The position numbers and the translations under genes were made by a program. Under the pieces are notes generated by a model. That model ran no database searches, had not been told where the DNA came from, and saw nothing but the letters and a program-made list of their open reading frames with translations. From Chlamydoabsidia padenii (Eukaryota > Mucoromycota > Mucoromycetes > Mucorales > Cunninghamellaceae), in contig JAIWND010000016.1 in NCBI GenBank assembly GCA_025330725.1, positions 620,001 to 684,000 of the forward strand: 64,000 nucleotides of DNA, given 5' to 3'. Each line of letters begins with the position of its first letter. The stretch's first letter is position 1. Shown piece by piece: positions 11,888-22,364 of the stretch.

Positions 11888-13048
11888 ATGAAACTACACT
11901 TTTGGGTATTACTTGTTGCTGTAGTTTTACTACAAGTATCTACTGTACGATCTGATCTTCTTGGTGACATCTTTGGTAATGGTTCAGACAATGCTTCGTC
12001 GTCGTCTGATAATGGCAAAGGTGTTGCAGCTGCTTCTTCTGGCGATTCTCCTGGCCCTTCGTCTTCAGCACCAACCTCTGATCCAACATCTTCAGCGCCA
12101 ACCTCTGATCCTGCTCCAACCTCTTCTGATCCACCAACACAAAGCTCAAGCGACTTGACACCGTCATCGGCTGAACCTTCGTCTAGCTCTGTGGCACCAC
12201 CCACCTCCTCTTCGGCACCCACCTCTTCTTCGGCAGCACCGCCTTCGTCTTCAGCAGCACCCTCGTCTACTCCTTCTTCTTCAACTCTTACCACTTCTGA
12301 TAAACCTTCCTCTTCTCATACTCACACCAGGTCATCTACTCTTTCAAGTCAAACCACTTCCTCATCGTCCACCTCTTCTCCCGATCAAGGTAATGGTAAT
12401 GATAACGGTGGTGACAAGACAGGTACTATCGTAGGTGCTGTGGTCGGCGGAGTTGGTAAGTTTTTTTTTTTTTTTTTTCCTTAATTTATACAGGAAAACC
12501 AAACTAACTCTTTGCCTTCTATACCTTTTTTAGTGGGTCTTGCAATTATCGGTGGTCTCTTGGCATGGTTAAATCGTCGAGGTGGATGCGCCAGTCGACG
12601 CAATCAACGTGCCAACAATAATGATTTTGAAGACTTTGGATTGGCGGAAACCGATTTCCCTCATCATCGAGCCTCACCCGCCATGGCAGCAGCAGCAGCA
12701 GCACCTCTAGCCAATAGCAACAAATCACCTACTGTACCTCGTATGGCTGAATCAAATGCAGCCTATTATAATTCCAGTGGTATGATTCCTCCTCCTTCTG
12801 ATTATGACAGTGGTCGTCATTATGCACCTTATCAACCTCAATTGAACGACTACCCAATGCAACAACAACAACAACAACAACAAGGTGGCTACTATTACCC
12901 TCATGATCAAAATCAACAAGGTTATTATGATGAACAGTATTATTATGATAATCAACAACCACCTATGGATCATGCTCATCAACAAATCTTCCCACCTAAT
13001 GAACATTATAAACCTGATCAAGTTGAAAAACCAAATGAACGATTTTAG
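11888..13048 (+). CDS. Secreted-type mucin-like single-pass membrane protein
   Basis: Exons 11888-12455 and 12534-13048 (360 aa). Residues 1-20 (MKLHFWVLLVAVVLLQVSTV) form a signal peptide. Residues 25-175 are almost entirely Ser/Thr/Pro/Ala with SSAPTS-like repeats, a likely O-mannosylated stalk. One membrane segment spans about 179-200 (TIVGAVVGGVVGLAIIGGLLAWL), followed by a basic stop-transfer (NRRGGCASRR). The cytoplasmic tail is rich in Gln, Tyr and Pro with a poly-Gln run. This layout matches wall-stress sensors of the Wsc/Mid2 type and other fungal stalked proteins, but no WSC or other ectodomain is present, so a sensor role is inference only. The ATG at 11888 directly precedes the hydrophobic core; the TTG three codons upstream was not used. 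Confidence 0.85.
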
Positions 13049-13379
13049 ACTGGGGTTTTTCTTTTGATTGGTATACTCTGGATTAGTATAAAATGATCAA
13101 CTAGCCTCCAATTGTATTATCTCCTTTTAATCAACATGTTTACTATTACCATCATCCTTGTTTGACTTTGTTGTTTACTTCCCCTATATATGTATAGTTT
13201 AGTCTTATATTTAATCCCCTCCCATCCCAAAAAGATATATGTTTTAATAAATTGAAACAATGTAGATCAATGTTATCTATAAACATTAATGCGCATGGAC
13301 CATTGGTTTATTAATTAAAGTATCAACACATGCATTCTTCATTATATAAAATAAATAAATCCATTATATAAACTATGGT
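13049..13379. other. Convergent 3' region
   Basis: Holds two converging 3' ends; an AATAAA-like signal is near 13245. Nothing else seen. Confidence 0.5.
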
Positions 13380-13783
13380 TTAACAAAGATATATACCTAT
13401 ATTAAGGCCTGTCGAGTCTGATAATGTTGATGGAGTTGTTTTGATTTGGCCGAGGACTTCGTGGACATGATCATTATACCATTGACGTTCAGATACCGCC
13501 ATGACCCATTCACTTTTCAAAGTAGAGTGACCAAACTTTTTCCTACAGAGCCAAAGAGCAGGCCAAGTGAAGATCCATAAAAATGTAAGGTAAAAGAAAC
13601 CACGCACCATCCAGTTATCGGACATTTGGGATACCAGGGAATCAGTCTTGATGGTGATGGTTTGACGTGTTAGTTCATATGAGATACAAATACTATGATG
13701 ATACCCATGAGCACGTATGGCCGCCGTGAATGCTATAACAACAAAAATAGAAATGAGTTAACAACGAAGAGTGGGGATGGCTT

Positions 13784-13815
<32 letters not shown>

Positions 13816-14706
13816 CTTTTTTACCTCGAGTGAGTCGTGCATAATCCCAATCAATCACCTTGGTCAATTGTAATTCCTTGAGTTGATTGGTTTCACGAAC
13901 ATAATCATCACAGAGTTGACGCACGGTCTTGATACAGCCTGATTTGGGATCAGGAAGCACATAGAGTCCTTGACATTCGGTAGAGACACTGTCGCTGCAA
14001 TCGATGGTAAAGTTAAAATCGTCTACTCGTTTCGTCACCGGTTGTCGTTCTTCTTGCCAATGACCATCCTTATCATGAGTTTTTCTTGTTCTGTAATGAG
14101 TTTCATCATGATATCCTATAAAAAAGTTGATTGAGTAAAACATATACAAGTGTTGATTTCATTTTTACCATAGAATTTGATTTTTAAACGAGGAGGGATA
14201 TTATGTTGTTGTAAGAATTGAGCCAGCGCTTCCCCATCGTTGTTTAAATGATGATCTCGAGAGAGGACACCGGACTGGTTGACTTGATATTTGGCGTGGT
14301 ATACAGAGTAAGTAGGAGGTGAGTTGTGTTCTTGTACTGGCCATTGATGTTCCTGTAAAAGAGGTCCTTGATCATCGTCGTCAATTCCATGATCATCAAA
14401 TCCATCATAATCACCAGTGTCGTGAGTAGGTTTGCTGTTGGTAGTGTTACTGGAAGAAGCTGCTGGATTAAAACAAGGGATAGATTCATCACGGATATAA
14501 CCAGTCAATTCGGACTTGTTTGCTGGAGGTGCACTAGAGGGCATATCGGGATCGAGGGATCGAATGGCTTCATCATAGTCAGGAGGTGAACAAGTTGAAG
14601 CATCGTCTGGTACCACTTGGTCAAAGGGTGGTGCTGATGGTGTTTCGGACGTAATGGAGGGTGGGCTGGTGAATGAGTAGTAGAAATCGTGCTGTTTTTT
14701 GGACAT
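13380..14706 (-). CDS. Fungal membrane protein of unknown function
   Basis: Exons 14169-14706, 13825-14115, 13380-13732 (393 aa). Residues 1-150 are disordered and acidic with PPxY-like segments (SPPDYDEA, SPPTYSVY), which could bind WW domains. A globular middle follows (YHDETHYRTRK, VDDFNFTIDCSD, LYVLPDPKSG). A hydrophobic segment at about 322-340 (GFFYLTFLWIFTWPALWL) is followed by a KFGHSTLKSEW tail. The combination resembles an uncharacterised family common in filamentous fungi, with a soluble domain and a C-terminal membrane anchor; I know no experimentally assigned role. The intron before the last exon contains an (AT)n run. All three junctions keep frame. Confidence 0.8.
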
Positions 14707-15632
14707 GATAAAGTGTAGATGGTGGAAAAAAGGAAAGGAGAATGAAAGAAGAAGACAAGAAAAATGAATCTCTTGGCGGAAATACAAACCCCGATGTTTC
14801 AAATCAGACAATGCCAATGCTGAGAAATTCAGATGATCTCAACATAGTAACACTGCTCACATTCGTGTTTTTTAGTAAAATGGCATGGCGACCTATTTCT
14901 TCAATGTAGATATGATGATATTGATGCTTATGCAAAATGAGAAGCGGCATTTGAATTTCAGTCACCCGATTTCTCATTCTCTAAAAATGACGTTTGTAAT
15001 AATAGCTTTTTTTTTTTTTTTGAAAGTGGTGGTTTTCTTAGGTACTCTGGTAGCGATAAGGAACCTATTCACTTGTGGCTGGTACTTGACCCTAACTAAC
15101 CATGTTATGTCATTGTTTATTCAATTGGTTGGATGAGAAATGTCATATTTCCAATGGATCTCGCCTGTAAAGCACGAGAAACGGGGATTGAATTATTTCT
15201 GTCATTTGATTGGTGAGCTGGATTTTTCACATAAAAAAGGCGCCGTACCCTTTTCTACCTCTTTCTTTCTCTCTTTCTCTTTCTGTCTCACTTTTTATCT
15301 CCATAATGTTGGTTATTCTTCTCAACTCTTCCATATTCTTGACTGGTAAATAGTAAGAGTTTATATTGTGCAGTTGTGGGGTAATGGGAATGGTCACTTG
15401 CTCTCTTTTTTTTTATTTTTATTAACACAATGTCACTTGCATAGATCTAATAATCAAGACGTTTGTTCTTGCGACATGCACTTACTTTCTTGGTAACCCT
15501 CTCTTTACACTGGTAAAACTAACACTCTATACAAACCAACACACCTCTTCCTCAATAACACCAACACATTCACAAGACAATGTCAATAACACCAGGGCAA
15601 AAAAGAAGAAACATGGAAATGAGAGCGGCAAC
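14707..15632. other. Intergenic region with upstream ORF
   Basis: Divergent promoter. It contains a one-mismatch copy of the GC-rich motif at 14944-14955, pyrimidine-rich runs near 15260-15300, and a 24-codon upstream ORF at 15580-15654 that overlaps the next gene's start out of frame. Confidence 0.5.
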
Positions 15633-16276
15633 ATGGTGGATAATGAACCTATAGCGACCAGCATCCTCACCAAACAACAGCAATTCACTATGGACCCTAC
15701 TCTTCACGATGTTAGACTAGATAAAAAGGAAACCCAGTCTGCAAACATGACAATGCAACCATTATCACCATGTCGTCGTCGTACCCAATCGTTCCCTTGT
15801 CACTTCAATGTATCACACAGATCACCAGCTCTGACACCTTCACGCTCTGTGACTTTACCTTGTACCAAACGACGAGACTCACGAGTAGGACAATTGGTAC
15901 AACGATTTGAAACGGGTCGATCGTCGGATGGTCTACTTGATTGTCATTCCACCAACATTGACATGATCCATACTTCAGGCAACAAGAGGCACACCTTGAT
16001 ACCCTTTCATGGTCATTCACCAAGCACCCTTACCAGTCCAGTTAGTACTCGTGCCATTGATTATCGATCGATTGGATTTCGTCCTGCTTTTACGACGTGG
16101 GAAAAGAGAATTACCGAAGGAAACCCGTAAGTAAACGATAATGATCTAATACTAAATTGACTCACTTGACTTTTTCATTTAGGTTGTTGGTGCCGATACC
16201 TTCTCGATCTTTTCCTGTTTGGTCCACAAAGCTACAAGGCGAATCATCCCCGACGACATTGACTGGATCTTCATGA
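15633..16276 (+). CDS. Small disordered basic protein, unknown function
   Basis: Exons 15633-16126 and 16183-16276 (195 aa). The sequence is rich in Ser, Thr, Arg and Pro with several RRTQSFP- and RRDS-like sites resembling basophilic kinase targets. It includes VGQLVQRFETG (about residues 85-95), a short helical motif of a kind seen in fungal scaffold or regulatory proteins. No folded domain or membrane segment. An upstream ATG at 15580 begins a different frame that ends at 15654 and overlaps this start, so translation may be down-regulated or the true 5' structure may include another exon. Function unknown. Confidence 0.6.
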
Positions 16277-16548
16277 CTGCAATTGGAAAACCCTGTCATC
16301 TATGCATACATACCCTTTATATTACCATAGCTTTATAATTAATATCATAACTTAATATAGTTTATATATACACCTATCATTATCATTCTAATAAAACTTT
16401 TTATTTTTTATTTTTTACATGGTAAAATACTTTTTTATTATATATATATATATATATATATATAACATACTATTACTAAAATTAAATGGAGGGGTGGGGG
16501 TATTAAAGAATAGGAGAAGTAAAGAGGAATATGATAACTAGAGCAACA

Positions 16549-17614
16549 TTAATTGGAGGGACAGATCAGGCCATCGTTTTCTTCAGAGGGATAAACAACC
16601 ATGGTAGGCGACCAGAGATAGTGTAAAATATGGAATGTGATATGCAGCGAGACATTCAAAGCCGGAGGGTTATTGATATTCTTTGGTCCACATGCATTAA
16701 ATAATTGAGCAAACGTCGGATCGGTTAGGTTACTTGTTGCCGCCACATAATCGATATGAAAGATGGCATTCACCGTCTCATGCTGCCTGTCCACCTTGAG
16801 TGTCATGTCTGGTAATGTCGCCCAAGCAAAAGGTACTAGTTCCATCCCATTGGTCATGTTGTTGCTGCTTGCCAATGTGTTTGATGTATTCCGGAGTGAG
16901 AGTACCATATCCATTTGGACGAGATGTAAAGGAATAAAGTTGGGTTGATTGTCAAAGGTGAGATTCAGTTGCCAAGTCGTACGGTAGAATGGATGCAGAG
17001 GTGGGCCCCAATCCGCGGGCTCTTGTCCAAATGTATCTGCCATGGGTGCCATGGTCACCAGTGGTAAGCGAGGCAGGCAGATGAAGAGCACGACACCGCC
17101 GGCACAGAATAAACTACACCCGAGGATAAACAGTACCCAGCGCCCACACCGGTGATTTCGTTGTTTTCGTATGGCTTCGGACATGGAGAGTGTGGTGACT
17201 GCAGAATGAACAAGGCGTGGTGGAGCGGTGGTGGTGATAGTGGTGAGTACGCTGTCTTGTCGAATGTCTTTGGTAAGATGGTCGCCCACCCGATGATATC
17301 CAGTGTCGTTAAGGCTAATCAGGGTGGGTGCTGGTTGAGGTGGTAAAAGTGTGGGTGCATGGTGTCCTATTGGTTGTTGTTGCTGAAAGGAGTGATCAGA
17401 ATATGGAAGGTATGAGTGTATTGTTGTGGTAGACGGACTTTGCCAAGTAATTGAATCTATTGATCAAAAAAAGTGGAGGAATTAGAGAGAGAAGGGGGGA
17501 AGGCGGGATTTAAATTCACTTGCCCTTATATTTCACTCGACGGTTCCGATATGGATCATTCTCATAGATATCAGTAATGGGCGATGATTGATCTAATGAA
17601 AAATCATTTGGCAT
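16549..17614 (-). CDS. Type II membrane protein with glycosylated extracytoplasmic domain
   Basis: Exons 17524-17614 and 16549-17456 (332 aa). The first intron has a GC donor (G/GCAAGT) and an AG acceptor; this join is the only one giving an ATG start (MPNDFSLDQSSPITDIYEND) in frame with the long second exon, which itself has no ATG in a plausible place. Residues 1-130 are polar and Gln/Pro/His-rich; the transmembrane segment is at about 137-158 (WVLFILGCSLFCAGGVVLFI). The remainder has five N-glycosylation sequons (NLT, NTS, NMT, NLT, NVS) and is predicted to be beta-rich. The layout resembles fungal LEA-2-like membrane proteins, but that is a weak resemblance. Function unknown. Confidence 0.72.
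17457..17523 (-). other. GC-AG intron containing the recurrent motif
   Basis: 67-base intron with GC donor (GGCAAGT context) and AG acceptor. It contains GGCGGGATTTAAAT at 17502-17515, one mismatch from the recurrent promoter word. Confidence 0.6.
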
Positions 17615-18109
17615 GGAAATAAATAGATAGTCTTAAAGAAGAGGAAGAAGAAGAGTAAAAGAATAGAAAAAGAGGATGCTGTAGAGAAAAAGGAGGATGA
17701 AGGGGAGGTGCATCAATCAATGACTTTACATGATTGGCTATCCATGTCGGTGTCCTATGCATGAATATAAGTGAGGTAATATCCCTCCTTTGACTAGACA
17801 TTCCTCAACTCCCTCATCATTGATGGCAGAAAGATCGGTATTCAAAATAGACGTGAAAATCATGCAAAGGCAACACCTTTTGACCGCTTGGACATTCGAA
17901 CCAGTTTCCTTTTATAGAAACAACCACTACATGTAAATACACTGCATGTCATCTTTAACCGCCATAAAGTAGGATGGATAGTGTAGGCAACTCGGGACGA
18001 CCACTTTGACTATGTATATTCACTATGATACCCTATTTTTTTGAAATGCCGCTCGCCCCATGGGCCCCTTTTTTTGTCAATTTTTGTTAATCTTTTTTCT
18101 TTTAAAACC
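17615..18109. other. Intergenic divergent promoter
   Basis: About 500 bases between divergent genes. A TTTGAAATGCCGC sequence at about 18040-18052 is related to, but rearranged from, the recurrent motif. Nothing else recognised. Confidence 0.45.
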
Positions 18110-18403
18110 ATGAAACGACAACCAACTGAAGAGCCGACGGCAAAACAGCGACAGAGACAAGAAGACGATCTGCTGACACAATTAAAATTAATCATAATGG
18201 AAGCCGAAACCACTTTCGGTGACAGGCGTGCCGATCATTTTGAACAGATTATGGTTGAAAGCGCTAGTTGTTTGGAACAATGTTGTAAAGATATCAAGCC
18301 TCCACGTTATGATATTAATTGGGATCTAAATCTACTAATCGACGATGACTTTATTGCTCTATATATGTCTTTAGAAGACGGAGTAGACGGTTTGCTGGAG
18401 TAA
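18110..18403 (+). CDS. Small acidic protein, unknown function
   Basis: Single-exon 97-codon frame from ATG 18110. It starts MKRQPTEEPTAKQRQRQEDD and continues with an amphipathic helix-like region (LLTQLKLIIMEAETTF, then EQIMVESASCLEQCC) and an acidic C-terminus. No membrane segment, signal peptide or known domain. A pyrimidine-rich leader precedes it and a T-rich 3' region follows. Composition is consistent with coding, but without a homologue the call is tentative. Confidence 0.5.
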   Translation: MKRQPTEEPTAKQRQRQEDDLLTQLKLIIMEAETTFGDRRADHFEQIMVESASCLEQCCKDIKPPRYDINWDLNLLIDDDFIALYMSLEDGVDGLLE

Positions 18404-19154
18404 AAATTGGTGGATAGCGGATCTGATGATGATGATATTCCTCCCATCACTGACTAAATGTGTCAACTCCCCCCCTCCTTCCTCTTCTTTTTTTGTATAT
18501 AGACTCATCCTACATCCTCTTTTTATCAATATACCTTTTTCATCCCTCTCTACTACATTATCCACATATAGTCTTTTTATTTCCAATTTGATATCCCTTA
18601 TTAAATAAAATGTATTTTGTATATGTATTGTGGTGTGGACCTAATAATAAAAAAGAGGGGACATGCTTTCCTCTGACTTTTCCTATAGTATGAATGGCAT
18701 ATCTTTGTATATTAACAGTTTAATCCAATGCTTAGGTGACGTGTTTACTTGTCCATCTCTATTATCCGGAAAGTTCACTCGCTTGTTGACATAAAGATCT
18801 ACACGTCAACCTCTGCATGATTTTCGGAAATTTTGAATTCCCGATCCGGTCATAAAAAAAAGGCGGATTCTCGTCTCACCACCGTAGACTCATTCCCTAG
18901 TACGTACATTACTTACTACATTACAAATCAATGCTAATAATTAAAGTTATCATGGTTTTTCCGAATCCCACTCCCAATGTACTTTACTAAGAAAACCAAG
19001 CGCTCACAGCCTTGTGGCACACATGAGCAAAGTTTAGATTTACATACGTGCATAAACGCAAATACCAGTAGTACATCTTTTACTGCGTCGACTCTGGACC
19101 CTTCTGATCATAATGGATGTTTCCAGTGCCACCAAGCTCATTGGTAGTTTATAT

Positions 19155-19378
19155 TGTTGATTGCAGTTAGATATATTCTATTTACTATATAATTGTACCT
19201 ATATCAATACACACGATGTAAATAAACCCAACATATTCCCTCAAGCGAAGTCGAGGTTTAAATGTCAAATACCAATTCTGCATGATATTCCCCATTGGCA
19301 AATTTCCTTTCACGGTCAAAGCTAGTCTGCACGACGAGCAATTCACCTTTTAAAAAAAAATCCAAAGTCTTTTTATCA
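19155..19378 (-). mobile_element. Possible 3' remnant of an LTR retroelement
   Basis: Read on the minus strand: about 38 open codons (19258 to about 19375, ending EYHAELVFDI then TAA), a purine-rich TTGAGGGAATA resembling a polypurine tract, and then a 79-base segment (19155-19233) that begins TGTTGGG and ends ATCAACA, with a 5-base terminal inverted repeat TGTTG/CAACA. The order ORF end, polypurine tract, TG...CA is that of an LTR element. The segment is very short for an LTR and no second copy is in the window. Confidence 0.3.
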
Positions 19379-19389
19379 TAGTATACACG

Positions 19390-19391
<2 letters not shown>

Positions 19392-19434
<43 letters not shown>
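19392..19434. repeat. A43 homopolymer
   Basis: Uninterrupted A run beside the putative LTR remnant; it could be a retroposed tail or simple slippage. Confidence 0.9.
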
Positions 19435-19435
<1 letters not shown>

Positions 19436-20605
19436 ATGATTTATTCATGTAGATCATGTAGACCATGTATTTACAGTACATCCCTTAAAAGGATCTCCCA
19501 AAGACTTTGAGTTTATCATACGTTACTGTGCATGATTAAATCATGGCCAGATCATGTATCAAATAGACAGTATACCCTCCCCCCAACTCTACGCCCAACA
19601 TTTTCCCCCGAGTTGGCCAGAAATTTACGCTCAACTTCTTACCCAACATTTCACCCTTGATAGGAAACGAGAAAAGAAGTTGAACAATTGATCTGAAAAT
19701 AACAATGATACATGCTACTATTATGAAGACCATAAAATTTAAATATGGTCCAAATCATTCGATTATAAAGACCTTTGTAACATTTTTTGTGTCAAGAGGA
19801 CTCAGGGTCATTATCTGGATTTGAAAATAAAGCCAATGGAATGGGATTTCTTTTGCATTAATCCAATCAGCCTAAATGTAAATATACTGTAATGGCGTAC
19901 TTTGTTGACTGGTGACTCTTTTTTTTTTTTTTTTTTTTTAGTTATAACACATGCATACTGACAACTGCTAGTCCTTGTAGAATCGCGGATTAATTTGGCC
20001 AAAGGTGAGAATGGCTACATATAGCTTCTTTGGTGAATGACTAACCCTCTTCTTTATCATGTACATGCCAGTTAAAAAGTCTGTGAAATTGAGTGTATTC
20101 AGCATGTTATCATAGTAAAGTATAACTACGACAAAGTTAACATGAATTCCTTTTTACACCTTTGACTTTAGCTACAGGGTACCTCTATGAATGACATCCT
20201 CGATCAAATGACACTTGAATACTCTTTGGAATACATAGTCCTTTTACTCTATATTCTAGTTGTATTTTATATTATACGTATATGTAGTTTGACCTGACAG
20301 TAAAAATAGACCTGATTGAAATCCATCCATAGTGTAATTCATGCATCGGTTTAACGATTAAACTCCAACCATATCCTTTTTTAGGTTGTCAGTGTGATGG
20401 ATACTTTGATATTCCTGTTTTTGCATGAATTGACTTTTTCTTTTAAAGAGCTTGAACCAGTATGCATATCATACTATATTTCTCCACACCCCAAATACAA
20501 CAGACTTGTAATGATATGTATACAACAAACAACACCACACCCTTTTATTAAAAGAATAGTAAACAACAACTTAGGCTAATTAACTACACCTACAACTTTT
20601 TTTTT

Positions 20606-21166
20606 TTAATTTTCGACAACCTTGGCGAGGATTTCACTATCCCGGAATAAGAGGTAATCCTAAGTAACAAAGTATCATAAAAATCATTAGTTACGTTGAT
20701 CCCCAACTTGCAGCAAGATCAATCCCCCCCCCTTTTTTTCACTAAGAGAGACAAACAAAAAGAGATATCACCATCTTATACTTACTTCACCAGCAACCTT
20801 GACGGTGCTTCCACCAAAGGGAGGGAGGATAACACGATCACCAGAAGCAAGTTGGAGAGGAATATGGTTGCCATCCTTGTTGAGAGCACCCTTGCCAACA
20901 GCAACCACCACACCTTCGTTCAAAGCTTCTTGGGCCTTTTCAGGAATGAAGATACCTGAAGCAGTTTTCTATTCATTCAACAAAAATAAAATGAGAGTTG
21001 GTAACAGTGGACATGAGGGGAAGTCGCTTACTTCTTGGGCCTTGATGCGTTGAATCAACACACGGTCGAGGAGGGGCACAATGTTCTTGATCTTGTTGGC
21101 AGCAGACTATTCATAACAAGTTGGGTCAGTTATTGATAATATAGGCCCAGGTCCTCAACCTACCAT
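20606..21166 (-). CDS. HSP10: Mitochondrial 10 kDa chaperonin (HSP10/Cpn10)
   Basis: Co-chaperonin that caps HSP60 in the mitochondrial matrix. Exons: 21164-21166, 21032-21106, 20786-20968, 20606-20659 (104 aa, the standard family length). The first coding exon is only the ATG; the intron starts directly after it (ATG/GTAGGT). Visible are the Cpn10 start NIVPLLDRVLIQRI, the mobile loop region KTASGIFIP that contacts HSP60, and PPFGGSTVKVAGEDYLLFRDSEILAKV at the C-terminus. The protein was not visible as a single frame because all exons are short. It stands alone between two repeat-rich stretches. An exact copy of the recurrent motif lies 117 bases upstream of the ATG. Confidence 0.95.
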
Positions 21167-21282
21167 GGTGTATATGAATGTATTAAAAATGGAAGAATAA
21201 AGAAAAAGAGAAGTGTCAAGAAGTATCTGCCGCTTAAAATATTAATGTTTTTTCCAGCGAGTTCTACGGGTGACTGTAGATC

Positions 21283-21295
21283 TTCAAATCCCGCC
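21283..21295 (-). promoter_or_regulatory. GGCGGGATTTGAA motif, exact copy (HSP10 promoter)
   Basis: Exact copy in the gene-forward orientation, 117 bases before the HSP10 ATG. Confidence 0.5.
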
Positions 21296-21471
21296 GGATC
21301 TCTCTCTCTCTCTCCTTTTGATTTTACTGAGAAAGTTCAATGCTTATTTTTTTCTATCATGCATCCCTTTCGATGTAAAGAATGTCTATTCGATAACAAA
21401 GATATATCTTGGATCATTCACATTATGTATGATTTGAACCATGGGGTCAACAGTCCCAAGAGAAAGCCGCA

Positions 21472-21484
21472 TTTCAAATCCCGC
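21472..21484 (-). promoter_or_regulatory. GCGGGATTTGAAA motif, exact copy
   Basis: Exact copy about 306 bases before the HSP10 ATG, flanked by CCGC and AAGCGG that form a loose inverted repeat. Confidence 0.45.
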
Positions 21485-21775
21485 TTGTCAAGCGGAGGAT
21501 GGCAAAAAAAGATCGTTCAGGGGTAGGGCAAAAATACATGGGGTGGACTAAAGCAAAAAATAACCATACCAAAGACTGAAAGGATCAAACAAGATGTGGT
21601 ATAATGTTTCCCCCCCCCCTCCCGTTGAACTTTGAGATTGGCTGGTGAAGACACAGGTTTAAAGTGCCTAAAGATAAAAAAAAAAATCAAACCGTGTTTT
21701 GACTTGCAAAGAAATACAGAGCTAAATGGTAAAGCAGGTACATAGTGTCAAATGCAATCGAAACAAATATCGATT

Positions 21776-22364
21776 TTCATTCTACATTTTTTATCCACAA
21801 AAGACAGGCTAAACGATCGTGAGGCTGTATAGCTCCATACAGTGGACTTGGTACAATGGCTATTATGTAAAGTTTATTGGAGATAGGCCAAGGAATGCAC
21901 ACGGTCACTTTTGTCATGAGGATCACTTGTTCATCAAGACAATAGAGCTCTCTCAAGATTCAAGGTGAGAGTAAGCGGGGTGTGAAATAAGTTTTATCTT
22001 GTGTGTCAATTTTCATTCTGCAACTTTTTTTTTTACAAAAGTCAGGTTAAAACGATCTTGAGGCTATATTGCTCCATACAGTGGATTTGGTACAATGGCT
22101 ATTAAGTAAAGTTTATTGGAGATAGGCTAGGGAATGCACACGGTTACTTTTATCATGAGGATCACTTGCTCATTAAGACAATAGAGCACTCTTAAGATTC
22201 AAGGTGAGAGTAAGCGGGGTGTGAATTAAGTTTTATCTTGTGTGTCAATTTTCATTCTGCAACTTTTTTTTTCACAAAAGTCAGGTTAAAACGATCTTGA
22301 GGCTATATTGCTCCATACAGTGGATTTGATACAATGACCATTAAGTAAATTTTGTTGGAAAAAG
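21776..22364 (+). repeat. Tandem repeat array, left arm of a fold-back-like element
   Basis: Three tandem units: 21776-22011 (236 bases), 22012-22250 (239 bases) and a partial unit 22251-22364. Shared landmarks in each: TTTTCATTCT, ACAAAAG.CAGG, GAGGCT.TAT.GCTCCATACAGTG, and (in the two full units) GGATCACTTG and TAAGCGGGGTGTGAA. The two downstream units are much closer to each other than to unit 1, suggesting recent duplication. Confidence 0.85.

Larger units (their letters stand above)
18404..20605. other. Gene-poor AT-rich region with repeat remnants
   Basis: About 2.2 kb without a supportable gene. It contains a candidate LTR-element remnant (19155-19378), an A43 tract (19392-19434), nearby short CATGAT-type palindromes (19435-19560), and a second TGTTGGG start after a purine-rich run on the minus strand near 19595-19605. 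The rest shows nothing recognisable. Confidence 0.5.
21167..21775. other. HSP10 upstream region
   Basis: HSP10 promoter with two exact copies of the recurrent motif (21283-21295 and 21472-21484) and a (TC)n run near 21300. No gene seen. Confidence 0.5.

Noticed and set aside
11866..12294. Long antisense frame opposite the mucin-like gene
   Set aside because: Glu/Gly/Ala-rich complement of the Ser/Thr-rich repeats; shadow of the real gene.
21776..22364. CRISPR-like array
   Set aside because: Units are about 237 bases and whole-unit homologous, with no spacers; this is a tandem repeat in a eukaryote.
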